Positions 56,147 through 62,619 of a stretch of DNA of 64,000 nucleotides are shown here, in pieces. The stretch is taken from contig DALZEF010000007.1 in assembly GCA_031979385.1 (NCBI GenBank), forward strand, positions 73,860 through 137,859, written 5' to 3'. A program made the position numbers and the translations under genes. How positions within the stretch are numbered: the first letter of the stretch is position 1; each line of letters begins with the position of its first letter. The stretch comes from Timonella sp031979385. Lineage in GTDB: Bacteria; Actinomycetota; Actinomycetes; Actinomycetales; Cellulomonadaceae. Below the pieces are notes generated by a model. That model made no database searches and was not told where the DNA came from. It worked only from the letters and a program-made list of their open reading frames with translations.

Positions 56147-57042
56147 GTCGAGGTCTTCCGGATGGGGAGTGTGAGAACTTCCATCCCCAGGGAGACCTCG
56201 ACCCCTATCCGTCCAGCGACGCGCTCAGGCGACCACACCCTCGTTCGCGAAGAGCCGGATAACCAGCGGCGAAGCACATCGATCCACTCGTCGAAGGCGT
56301 CGAGGTGCGCATCATGGCTGCCGCCAGAGAGATCGACTCTGACCGTCTCGGGCCTGCGCCGGATCAGCTCGTCCTTGTCGGCATCGCTGAACATCCCGTG
56401 CTTGGCGAAAATCGCGAGCGTCGGAACCTGCAGAGCTTCCCACTCGTCCCAGCGCGGTTCATGCACAGCCTCGATCGTGCGTTGCATGACCGCGGCGTCG
56501 AAACGCGGGACGAGCCCATCATCCGTCGACTGGAGATCCGCTACCCAGGCATCAACGATCGCGTCATCACCGAGGAACTCGCGGGCAGCGGCCTCGTCCC
56601 GGAACGGAACCGGCCAGGACGCGAAGTACGCGCCGAGACCAGCAGCCTCGCGCGGATCGTCACTCCCCGACACATGACCTTCGAGCATCACGAGCCCCTC
56701 GACCAGGTCTGGGCGCGCTGCTGCTGCGAGAAAAGCAGTGTGGGCCCCCATCGACTGCCCGACGAGCGTCGCTCGACTCCCTGGGGCGAGCTCCTCGATC
56801 GCCGCCACGACGTCGCCGACGAAGGCGTCGCGGGATAGATCGTCGGGAAGCCGCGTGCTCGCACCGTGCCCTCGCTGGTCCACGAGCAGGGCCCGATGGT
56901 CCTGCAACGCTCGCGCCGTGCGCAGCAACTCCCGCGAGCTCCCGGCAAGCCCGTGCAGCAGCACGACGACAGGGCCGTCGCCGCCGAGGTCGGTGACCGC
57001 GATGCAGACGCCTCCGGGGCGTTGCACGACGCAGCTGGTCAC
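56113..57042 (-). CDS. alpha/beta hydrolase with 3' end replaced by IS sequence (cassette 2)
   Basis: The first about 258 residues are an alpha/beta hydrolase: oxyanion region LLHGLAGSS, nucleophile elbow GQSMGAH (Ser, about 95), and catalytic His in GGSHDAHLDAF (about 243). After RRWLS the frame runs into the 114-bp IS end and reads antisense IS sequence to a stop at 56113. The natural end appears to lie 2.1 kb away: at 54040-53994 the same GGTTATC is followed in frame by RDQASDSRTSVR and a TGA. The catalytic core is intact, so the protein may still work. Its ATG overlaps the higA1 stop (ATGA). Confidence 0.8.
   Translation of the reverse strand: MTSCVVQRPGGVCIAVTDLGGDGPVVVLLHGLAGSSRELLRTARALQDHRALLVDQRGHGASTRLPDDLSRDAFVGDVVAAIEELAPGSRATLVGQSMGAHTAFLAAAARPDLVEGLVMLEGHVSGSDDPREAAGLGAYFASWPVPFRDEAAAREFLGDDAIVDAWVADLQSTDDGLVPRFDAAVMQRTIEAVHEPRWDEWEALQVPTLAIFAKHGMFSDADKDELIRRRPETVRVDLSGGSHDAHLDAFDEWIDVLRRWLSGSSRTRVWSPERVAGRIGVEVSLGMEVLTLPIRKTSTCPSLLSSRPI
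56151..56264 (-). mobile_element. 114-bp direct repeat, copy B (ISL3-type IS end and leader)
   Basis: Identical to 54041-54154. Here it is directly followed on the minus strand by the start of the ISL3 transposase remnant (ATG 56146), which identifies the repeat as the left end plus leader of that IS. Its outer 8 bp (GGTTATCC) belong to the interrupted hydrolase gene. Confidence 0.8.
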
Positions 57043-57341
57043 GCGACCTGTAGCGGCGCGATCGCCGCGATCTGCTCACCTGCTGCGTCCTCGGCGCGGT
57101 CGAGCTCATAGTGGCTCTGCAGGTTGATCCAGAACTCAGCCGACGTGCCGAAGTACCTCGCGAGCCGCAGCGCGGTGTCCGCGGTGATCCCCCGCTTGCC
57201 GTGCACGATCTCATTGATCCGACGCGGCGGCACCCCGATCGACACGGCGAGCTTGTTCTGAGTGATCCCGAACCCCTCGATGAAGTCCTCCATGAGGACC
57301 TCACCCGGGTGAATCGGCTCGATCCTGTCAGTGGTAGTCAA
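57039..57341 (-). CDS. higA: HigA-type antitoxin, copy 1 (cassette 2)
   Basis: A 100-residue HTH_3 (VapI/HigA) antitoxin: IHPGEVLMEDFIEGFGITQ, then the helix-turn-helix NKLAVSIGVPPRRINEIVHG and FWINLQSHYELD. The TTG start overlaps the end of the toxin gene, after GGAGGTGCAGATCG-like sequence. It neutralises HigB and represses the operon. Near-identical to copy 2 at 60124-60426 except in the last 15 residues. Its stop overlaps the hydrolase start (ATGA). Confidence 0.88.
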   Translation of the reverse strand: MTTTDRIEPIHPGEVLMEDFIEGFGITQNKLAVSIGVPPRRINEIVHGKRGITADTALRLARYFGTSAEFWINLQSHYELDRAEDAAGEQIAAIAPLQVA

Positions 57342-57609
57342 CGATCTGCACCTCCTCTGGTCCAGCGTCGGTCCACACGAAGCAGATTCGCCACTGGTCG
57401 TTGATCCTGATGCTGTACGGCCCGACCCGATCACCCTTCAGTGCTTCGAGCCGGTTGCCCGGCGGGACGCGAAGGTCTTCGAGCACCTCCGCCGACCCCA
57501 CCTGACGCAGCTTGCACAGAGCGACCCGATGGATTCTCGGATCGATCGAGCGCACGCGCTCACGACGCCACAGACGCTCGGGATCCTCGCTGCCGAACGA
57601 TCTGATCAC
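57328..57609 (-). CDS. higB: HigB-type toxin, copy 1 (cassette 2)
   Basis: A 93-residue RelE/HigB toxin: MIRSFGSEDPERLWRR, LRVPPGNRLEALKGDR and WRICFVW, the plasmid-killer pattern that cuts mRNA on the ribosome. GTG start at 57609. It lies 33-40 bp after site R3, exactly as copy 2 lies after the real ychF end, so the two operons share their whole upstream region. Confidence 0.9.
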   Translation of the reverse strand: MIRSFGSEDPERLWRRERVRSIDPRIHRVALCKLRQVGSAEVLEDLRVPPGNRLEALKGDRVGPYSIRINDQWRICFVWTDAGPEEVQIVDYH

Positions 57610-57630
57610 GAGTCCAGCACGTAACGGACA

Positions 57631-57680
57631 CCGTCATTAACGCTAGACGTTAAACCGGAACTCGACCCCATTCCGACACC
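57631..57680 (-). repeat. ychF 3'-end-like attachment site R3
   Basis: Minus strand encodes NGVEFRFNV and a TAG stop, then the palindrome TTAACGTCTAGCGTTAA and the same higB leader as after ychF itself. Upstream of the core (toward 57680) the sequence departs from ychF and belongs to the VOC cassette. Confidence 0.85.
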
Positions 57681-57749
57681 GAGCAGTCTCTTCCGCCACT
57701 GTCGTTGTGCGGGCCAGCACTGATGAGCCGCGCCTTCGCGCACCGGCGG

Positions 57750-58142
57750 TCAGACAACGGTGTGAGCGGACTCGTCGCCCTCCGTTCGAGCGCACACCAT
57801 GAGCAGGTTCCCGTCAGGATCCCGGAACTGAACGAAAGCCACGCTCCCGATGTCGACGACGTCCGAGGCGAGTTCGGCCCCGAGATCGCGCACATGCGCC
57901 ACGACTGCGCCGAGGTCATCGGCCCACCAGAAGAAGCGTGGCGGACCGTCCGGCGTGAACGGCGCGTTCGCGTCCAGAGCAAGGCCGGGGCCCGGTTCCA
58001 TCGGGACGTCGACGATCGTGTCGTCATGCGAAGGCAGGGACACCTCCGCACCGAGTAGCCTGCCGTACCAGTCGGCAGAGCGGTGGATGTCCCGCACCGG
58101 GGTGAAGACTTGGCCGATCTCGCGGCGTATAGGAGTCGTCAC
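57750..58142 (-). CDS. VOC family protein (cassette 3)
   Basis: A 130-residue vicinal-oxygen-chelate protein of the glyoxalase/bleomycin-resistance fold: FTPVRDIHRSADWYGRLLG, then ALDANAPF and the closing FVQFRDPDGNLLMVC. Probable metal-dependent enzyme or antibiotic-binding protein; substrate unknown. Sole gene between R3 and R4. Confidence 0.85.
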   Translation of the reverse strand: MTTPIRREIGQVFTPVRDIHRSADWYGRLLGAEVSLPSHDDTIVDVPMEPGPGLALDANAPFTPDGPPRFFWWADDLGAVVAHVRDLGAELASDVVDIGSVAFVQFRDPDGNLLMVCARTEGDESAHTVV

Positions 58143-58290
58143 CGCTCAATCGTATGGCAACGCGTCTCGCGGATCGGCTCGCAGGGTCATCATCCAGCTG
58201 TCCACCGACACGAGCGGACCCGGGAGGACATGGACAAGGGCAGCAACGCGGTGACCAAACGCAGAGGAAGTGCATGACACCACGCACAAC

Positions 58291-58346
58291 CAGAGGTTAT
58301 ACGGCAAAACGAAATTCCACCGAGTTCCTACACATACCAACCTCTA
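58291..58346 (-). repeat. ychF 3'-end-like attachment site R4
   Basis: Minus strand encodes CRNSVEFRFAV and a TAA stop. The site is bounded by AGAGGTT and AACCTCT (58292-58298 and 58339-58345 on the plus strand as mirror arms), a clear inverted repeat around the ychF-like core. It is the most symmetrical of the copies and looks like a complete element attachment site. Confidence 0.85.
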
Positions 58347-58431
58347 CCGCTGTCAGCCCGACCAGGTATTCAGAACCGCGTCTCCCAGAGAACTACTTTC
58401 ATATTCTGCAAGTAGTTGCTACATTGACACC

Positions 58432-58863
58432 ATGGGCAACAAGGAACCGAGTGAGCACCAGAACATCACTGCCATCGAAGCACAGCGGTTACTCGACTCG
58501 ATGCCTCCGCGACCACGACGGGTCTTCGATAGCCGGGACCACGTGAGCGCGCTTGCCACGATCGTACTATCGTTCGCGTCAGGGATCCTCGCGCTGAGCG
58601 GATTTCCCTGGTGGGCCATTCCGCTCACCTTGGGCGCAATCGTCACGTCGAACGTCTGGATCTCCAAGCGGCTGAGCCAGCCCAACGAACCCAGACTGAA
58701 GGGGACCATCATCTCCGCGGCTTTCGCCGTCTGGCTCTTGATTCCCGTCTGGCGGGGCCTCATGCATGGCGAGACGATTCCATTCCCTGAAGCGTTCATC
58801 TTCGCGGGCCTGGCCCCTGCGGCATGGCTAGTGTTCTATGTCGTGCTCCTGATCCGCCGCTGA
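58432..58863 (+). CDS. small membrane protein (cassette 4)
   Basis: A 143-residue protein with a soluble N-terminus (about 1-38) and four transmembrane segments (about 41-58, 60-75, 88-105, 118-140). No family recognised. The ATG at 58432 has no ribosome binding site, and TACATT lies 7 bp upstream as a likely -10 box, so the transcript is probably leaderless. It is followed after 1 bp by a winged-helix gene; membrane protein plus small wHTH is a common pair of unknown role. Confidence 0.75.
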   Translation: MGNKEPSEHQNITAIEAQRLLDSMPPRPRRVFDSRDHVSALATIVLSFASGILALSGFPWWAIPLTLGAIVTSNVWISKRLSQPNEPRLKGTIISAAFAVWLLIPVWRGLMHGETIPFPEAFIFAGLAPAAWLVFYVVLLIRR

Positions 58864-58864
58864 C

Positions 58865-59152
58865 ATGTCGTATGCAGAGATCGATGCGCACCTGGTCGCG
58901 CCCAAGCGATTCGTCACGCTGTCACACCTGAGTCAGGTCGAACAAGCGGACTTCCCTGCGCTGCAGGATACGACGGGCTTGTCGATGACCGATCTTTCCA
59001 AGATCCTCCGAGACCTGGAGGATCGCGGCCTGGTGGAGATCTCCAAGGAGCGTAAGAACCGGTACGGAACAACGCTGGTTCGGCTGACGCCAGACGGCAG
59101 ACGCACCTTCCTGAACCTCGTGGCGACCCTCAACCGCATTGCCGGCAACTAA
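58865..59152 (+). CDS. winged-helix regulator (cassette 4)
   Basis: A 95-residue DNA-binding protein of the HTH_34/MarR-like type: RFVTLSHLSQVEQADFPAL, recognition region TGLSMTDLSKILRDLEDRG, then wing VEISKERKNRYGTTLVRLT. No ligand domain. It directly follows the membrane-protein gene in one operon and likely controls it. Confidence 0.85.
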   Translation: MSYAEIDAHLVAPKRFVTLSHLSQVEQADFPALQDTTGLSMTDLSKILRDLEDRGLVEISKERKNRYGTTLVRLTPDGRRTFLNLVATLNRIAGN

Positions 59153-59189
59153 ACGGACTAGCCTTGCAACCTTCGAAAACCGGAGCACC

Positions 59190-59576
59190 ATGACCCCGAA
59201 GAACACCCGATTCGCCGGCGGGAGCTTCACCCCCCTGGAAAACACACTGCTGGCCATTCTCTGCAGCGGCACAGACACCGCATCCTCAATCGCACGATCC
59301 CAGCTCACAGAAGCCACCTGGGGTGGCAACGAGAACGACAGCTGCGATTGCTTCCTCATCTCGGTCACACCCGCTGCCAACACTCAAGGCATCATGCATG
59401 ACGGCGGCCCCTTCAGCTTCGCCGAAGTATCCAATGGAGAAACAACCCTCGGACTACTCGAGCTCTGGGTCGTCAATGAACGCCTACACTCCGTCAACTA
59501 CATGCCCTTCGGTGATGACCATGTCGAACTACCATCGCCAGAGGACTACACGATCACGCTGATCGAGAACGAGTGA
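59190..59576 (+). CDS. hypothetical protein (cassette 4)
   Basis: A 128-residue acidic soluble protein of unknown family. It contains LENTLLAILCSGTD, two nearby cysteines (NDSCDCFLISV) and LGLLELWVVNERLHSVNYMP. ATG 59190 is chosen for GGAG 4 bp upstream. Last gene before site R5. Confidence 0.7.
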   Translation: MTPKNTRFAGGSFTPLENTLLAILCSGTDTASSIARSQLTEATWGGNENDSCDCFLISVTPAANTQGIMHDGGPFSFAEVSNGETTLGLLELWVVNERLHSVNYMPFGDDHVELPSPEDYTITLIENE

Positions 59577-59599
59577 CGCTACTCAACAACCCCAGCGCC

Positions 59600-59653
59600 A
59601 GAGGTTAAAGCGCAAAACGAAATTCCACCACGTTCCCGCACATAGAAACGTCA
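59600..59653 (-). repeat. ychF 3'-end-like attachment site R5
   Basis: Minus strand encodes CGNVVEFRFAL and a TAA stop. The core GTGGTGGAATTTCGTTTT matches R4 almost exactly, as does the following TTTAACCTCTGG on the minus strand; the upstream arm TATGTGCGGGAACG matches R1. Confidence 0.85.
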
Positions 59654-60127
59654 GAGACTCTCCCGCAACCGGGCGATCTCCTCAGCGAGTTCTTGGCGAA
59701 GGCCGTTATCCCTCGCAGCGAGGGCGGTAGCCGGGTCCCGCCACCGCTCGGCCGGGTAGAGCCAGACCGGCTTCGTGACGATCTCCGGCGGCTCCCACTT
59801 ATACCGGGGCCAGATGTGGGTGTGGAGAAAGGCGTCAGTGTTGCCGAGGATCTCGACGTTCACCCGACGGTATCCGTCGTCGCGCCGGGAGCAGACATTC
59901 TCGACGGCGGCCGCGACGAGGTCGACGTCGGCAAGGTACTCAAGGCGTTCCACGCGCGGCAGGTCCGAGAGGCGATCGACCCCGGGAGTCTTCGTGAGGG
60001 CGAGGCTGTAGCCAGGGAGGAACTGGACGTCCCCGATCACGGCGAAGGCAGCGCCGAGTTTGGCGAGCACTGTGGGGTTACGCCCCTCGATCGCCGCGCG
60101 CACGCGGTCGCTGCGCCAGTCGTTCAC
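59651..60127 (-). CDS. HIT-like protein (cassette 5)
   Basis: A 158-residue protein related to actinobacterial HIT/diadenosine-tetraphosphate hydrolase-like proteins: FAVIGDVQFLPGYSLALTK, then VNVEILGNTDAFLHTHIWPR. In the catalytic triad H-x-H-x-H the third position is Trp (HTHIW), so activity may differ from true HIT hydrolases. The ATG overlaps the higA2 stop (ATGA), making it the third gene of a higBA operon. Confidence 0.8.
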   Translation of the reverse strand: MNDWRSDRVRAAIEGRNPTVLAKLGAAFAVIGDVQFLPGYSLALTKTPGVDRLSDLPRVERLEYLADVDLVAAAVENVCSRRDDGYRRVNVEILGNTDAFLHTHIWPRYKWEPPEIVTKPVWLYPAERWRDPATALAARDNGLRQELAEEIARLRESL

Positions 60128-60426
60128 GCGACCTGCAGGGGTTTGATCCCGTCGATCTGCTCCCCGGCCCGCTCCTCGGCGCGGTCCAGCTCGTAGTGGC
60201 TTTGCAGGTTGATCCAGAACTCAGCCGACGTGCCGAAGTACTTCGCGAGGCGCAACGCGGTGTCCGCGGTGATCCCCCGCTTGCCGTGCACGATCTCATT
60301 GATCCGACGCGGCGGCACCCCGATCGACACGGCGAGCTTGTTCTGAGTGATCCCGAACCCCTCGATGAAGTCCTCCATGAGGACCTCTCCAGGGTGGATC
60401 GGCTCGATCCTGTCAGTGATAGTCAA
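60124..60426 (-). CDS. higA: HigA-type antitoxin, copy 2 (cassette 5)
   Basis: A 100-residue HigA antitoxin with the same helix-turn-helix as copy 1 (NKLAVSIGVPPRRINEIVHG). TTG start at 60426 inside the end of higB2, after a GGAGGTGGAG site. Differs from copy 1 mainly in the last residues (GEQIDGIKPLQVA against GEQIAAIAPLQVA), just before the cargo gene switches. Confidence 0.88.
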   Translation of the reverse strand: MTITDRIEPIHPGEVLMEDFIEGFGITQNKLAVSIGVPPRRINEIVHGKRGITADTALRLAKYFGTSAEFWINLQSHYELDRAEERAGEQIDGIKPLQVA

Positions 60427-60691
60427 CGATCTCCACCTCCTCTGGCCCAGCATCCGTCCACACGAAGCAGATTCGCCACTGGTCGTTGATCCTGATGCTG
60501 CACTCCCCCCGATCACCCTTCAGTGCTTCGAGCCGGTTGCCCGGCGGGACGCGAAGGTCGTCGAGCACCTCCACCGACCCCACCTGACGCAGCTTGCGCA
60601 GAGCAACCCGATGGATCCTAGGATCGATGGACCGCACGCGCTCACGACGCCACAGCCGTTCGGTGTCCTTGCTGCCGAACGATCTGATCAC
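60413..60691 (-). CDS. higB: HigB-type toxin, copy 2 (cassette 5)
   Basis: A 92-residue HigB/RelE toxin, one residue shorter than copy 1. GTG start at 60691 lies 33 bp after the ychF stop, so it may be co-transcribed from ychF or use a promoter in its end. Confidence 0.9.
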   Translation of the reverse strand: MIRSFGSKDTERLWRRERVRSIDPRIHRVALRKLRQVGSVEVLDDLRVPPGNRLEALKGDRGECSIRINDQWRICFVWTDAGPEEVEIVDYH

Positions 60692-60724
60692 GAGTCCAGC
60701 ACGTAACGGACACCGTCATTAACG

Positions 60725-61810
60725 CTAGACGTTAAACCGGAACTCGACCACATCGCCATCCTGCATGACGTAGTCCTTACCCTCCATGCGTGCCTTACCG
60801 GCAGCGCGGGCATTGGCAACAGAACCAGTCTCAACAAGGTCCGCGAACGAGATGACCTCAGCCTTGATGAAGCCACGCTCGAAGTCAGTGTGAATAACAC
60901 CTGCAGCCTGTGGCGCGGTCCATCCCTTGCGGATGGTCCAGGCACGGGATTCCTTTGGACCTGCAGTCAGGTAGGTCTGGAGACCAAGTGTGTCAAAGCC
61001 GACGCGAGCCAACTGATCCAGTCCCGCCTCCTCCTGGCCGTTCTCCGCCAACATCTCTGCGGCCTCATCTGGTTCGAGTTCAACAAGTTCAGACTCGAAT
61101 TTGGCGTCCAGGAAGATCGCGTCAGCGGGAGCAACGATCTCACGGATCTCGTTCTGGAACGATTCATCGGCAAGACCAGCGTCATCGGTGTTGAACACAT
61201 AGATGAATGGCTTTGCGGTGAGCAGTTGCAGCGAGGAAATCTCAGAAAGGTCCAGTTTCGCGGCAGCGGCGCCAGCGAACAGGGTCTGACCTTCTTCAAG
61301 AATCTTTTGGGCAACCTTGGCCGCTTCAAAGAGAACCGGGTCGCCCTTCTTAATCTTCACTTCCTTCTCAAGACGCACAAGGGCCTTACCCACGGTCTCA
61401 AGATCAGCGAGGATCAACTCGGTGTTGATGGTCTCGATATCATCCTTTGGCGACACCTTACCGTCTACGTGCACAACGTCAGGGTCAGCGAAGGCACGGG
61501 TCACTTGGCAGATCGCGTCAGCTTCACGAATGTTTGCCAGGAACTTGTTGCCCAGGCCCTCACCCTCGGATGCGCCGCGCACGATTCCGGCGATGTCCAC
61601 GAACGACACCGTCGCGGGCAGAATCTTCTCGGAGCCGAAGATCTCAGCCAACTTGTTAAGGCGAGGATCCGGCAGCGGCACGACACCAACGTTCGGCTCA
61701 ATCGTCGCGAACGGGTAGTTCGCTGCGAGAACCTGCGCACGGGTCAGTGCGTTGAACAACGTCGACTTACCGACGTTCGGGAGACCAACAATTCCAATAG
61801 TAAGAGCCAC
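60725..61810 (-). CDS. ychF: redox-regulated ATPase/GTPase YchF (host of attachment site R6)
   Basis: A 361-residue Obg-family P-loop protein: GLPNVGKST, then FVDIAGIVRGASEGEGLGN, and a C-terminal TGS domain. It binds ribosomes and prefers ATP. The last codons (DGDVVEFRFNV, TAG) are the template of all the displaced copies R1-R5, and the adjoining palindrome TTAACGTCTAGCGTTAA spans the stop codon. Insertion here restores the reading frame each time, so the gene remains intact. Confidence 0.96.
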   Translation of the reverse strand: MALTIGIVGLPNVGKSTLFNALTRAQVLAANYPFATIEPNVGVVPLPDPRLNKLAEIFGSEKILPATVSFVDIAGIVRGASEGEGLGNKFLANIREADAICQVTRAFADPDVVHVDGKVSPKDDIETINTELILADLETVGKALVRLEKEVKIKKGDPVLFEAAKVAQKILEEGQTLFAGAAAAKLDLSEISSLQLLTAKPFIYVFNTDDAGLADESFQNEIREIVAPADAIFLDAKFESELVELEPDEAAEMLAENGQEEAGLDQLARVGFDTLGLQTYLTAGPKESRAWTIRKGWTAPQAAGVIHTDFERGFIKAEVISFADLVETGSVANARAAGKARMEGKDYVMQDGDVVEFRFNV

Positions 61811-62007
61811 GTTGCACCATTCTACCGGCTCACCGCAGCCACCGGGCGTGGTCTCAAGGAGACTCCCCTCACCCAGTTCTGGTCAAACTCAGCGATTTGC
61901 CTAAGAGATCATCCTGGAGCGGGGTGTGTTGGTGGGTGTTTGGCTGAGTTCGATCTGGCGTGGAGGCGGCCCGTGTAGGGGATGTGGTGGAGGTTACGTG
62001 CCTAGGA

Positions 62008-62035
62008 TTGGCGTTTACCGGCCATCGTGTAGTTA
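62008..62035 (+). promoter_or_regulatory. probable promoter of the orphan 5S rRNA gene
   Basis: TTGGCG (62008-62013) and TAGTTA (62030-62035) are separated by 16 bp and would start transcription around 62042, at the 5' end of the 5S sequence. Confidence 0.55.
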
Positions 62036-62042
62036 ACTTGTT

Positions 62043-62162
62043 TCTGCGGCCATCACAGCGGTGAGGAAACGCCCGGTCCCATTCCGAACCCGGTAGCTAA
62101 GCTCACCAGCGTCGATGGTACTGCACTCGGGAGGGTGTGGGAGAGTAGAACGTGGCCGCACT
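62043..62162 (+). rRNA. rrf: 5S ribosomal RNA (isolated copy)
   Basis: Contains the near-universal 5S segments CGCCCGGTCCCATTCCGAAC and GGGAGGGTGTGGGAGAGTAG, with terminal stem TGCGGCCA pairing with TGGCCGCA. About 119 nt. No 23S or 16S sequence lies upstream in the window (ychF is 230 bp away on the other strand), so this copy is detached from an rRNA operon. Confidence 0.93.
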
Positions 62163-62178
62163 TAAACTTCATATAAAG

Positions 62179-62213
62179 AACGAGGATTCCCACTGACGGG
62201 GATCCTCGTTTTT
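62179..62213 (+). terminator. 5S rRNA terminator
   Basis: ACGAGGATTCCC pairs with GGGGATCCTCGT (6-nt loop) and is followed by TTTTT, a standard intrinsic terminator 18 bp after the 5S gene. Confidence 0.88.
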
Positions 62214-62568
62214 GCTATGCCCTAGTTCGTTCGTGGCCTAGAGTGGCGCAGTCGCAGTCGCCCAACGTGGTGATTCTCCGGAGTTAGGTGTTTTTCTTAG
62301 GTGGTGATTCCGCAAAAATCACCATGTTGTACTGTCCAGGCGTGTGGGGTGAGTAGTTTGCCTTAAGGAACTCGATGGGCTGTTTTTGGCCCGGGTGCAT
62401 GATCTTTGGACGTGCACCCGGACCAAAAATAGCCCATCGGTTTGGTAGGTGGGATTAGAGATGTGGCCGTGGGTGTAAGGCTGGGTTGTTGAACTGGACG
62501 GTGTGACGAATACGAATGGGAAGAGGGGCACGAGCATGACAGGCACACGCCTGAACATTCACCAACAG
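62214..62568. other. intergenic region between 5S rRNA and ispH
   Basis: About 355 bp with no supported gene. Its main feature is the 67-bp palindrome at 62373-62439; the rest shows nothing I can name. Confidence 0.6.
62373..62439. repeat. 67-bp palindromic element, copy 2
   Basis: Begins CGATGGGCTGTTTTTGG and ends CCAAAAATAGCCCATCG; inner arms GGGTGCA and TGCACCC also pair. Same length and same ends as 24199-24265, so they are members of one family. Confidence 0.78.
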
Positions 62569-62607
62569 CAAGGCCCGGGTCCCTCGACACGAGGGACCCG
62601 GGCCTTG
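62569..62607 (-). terminator. terminator of ispH
   Basis: CAAGGCCCGGGTCCCTCG pairs perfectly over 18 bp with its complement around a 3-4-nt loop, 12 bp after the ispH stop. Confidence 0.85.
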
Positions 62608-62619
62608 TGATTCAACTCG

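Noticed and set aside
55931..56677. 248-codon plus-strand frame over the IS remnant
   Set aside because: It is antisense to the ISL3 fragment, the 114-bp repeat and the hydrolase gene, which have family support.
52117..59653. Integron attC sites as the explanation of the cassette repeats
   Set aside because: attC sites need RYYYAAC at the left and GTTRRRY at the right. Here the arms read GTT…AAC instead, there is no intI, and the core clearly derives from ychF codons.
61811..62042. 23S rRNA end upstream of the 5S gene
   Set aside because: The sequence lacks any recognisable 23S 3'-end motif and lies next to the ychF start, so the 5S gene was called isolated.
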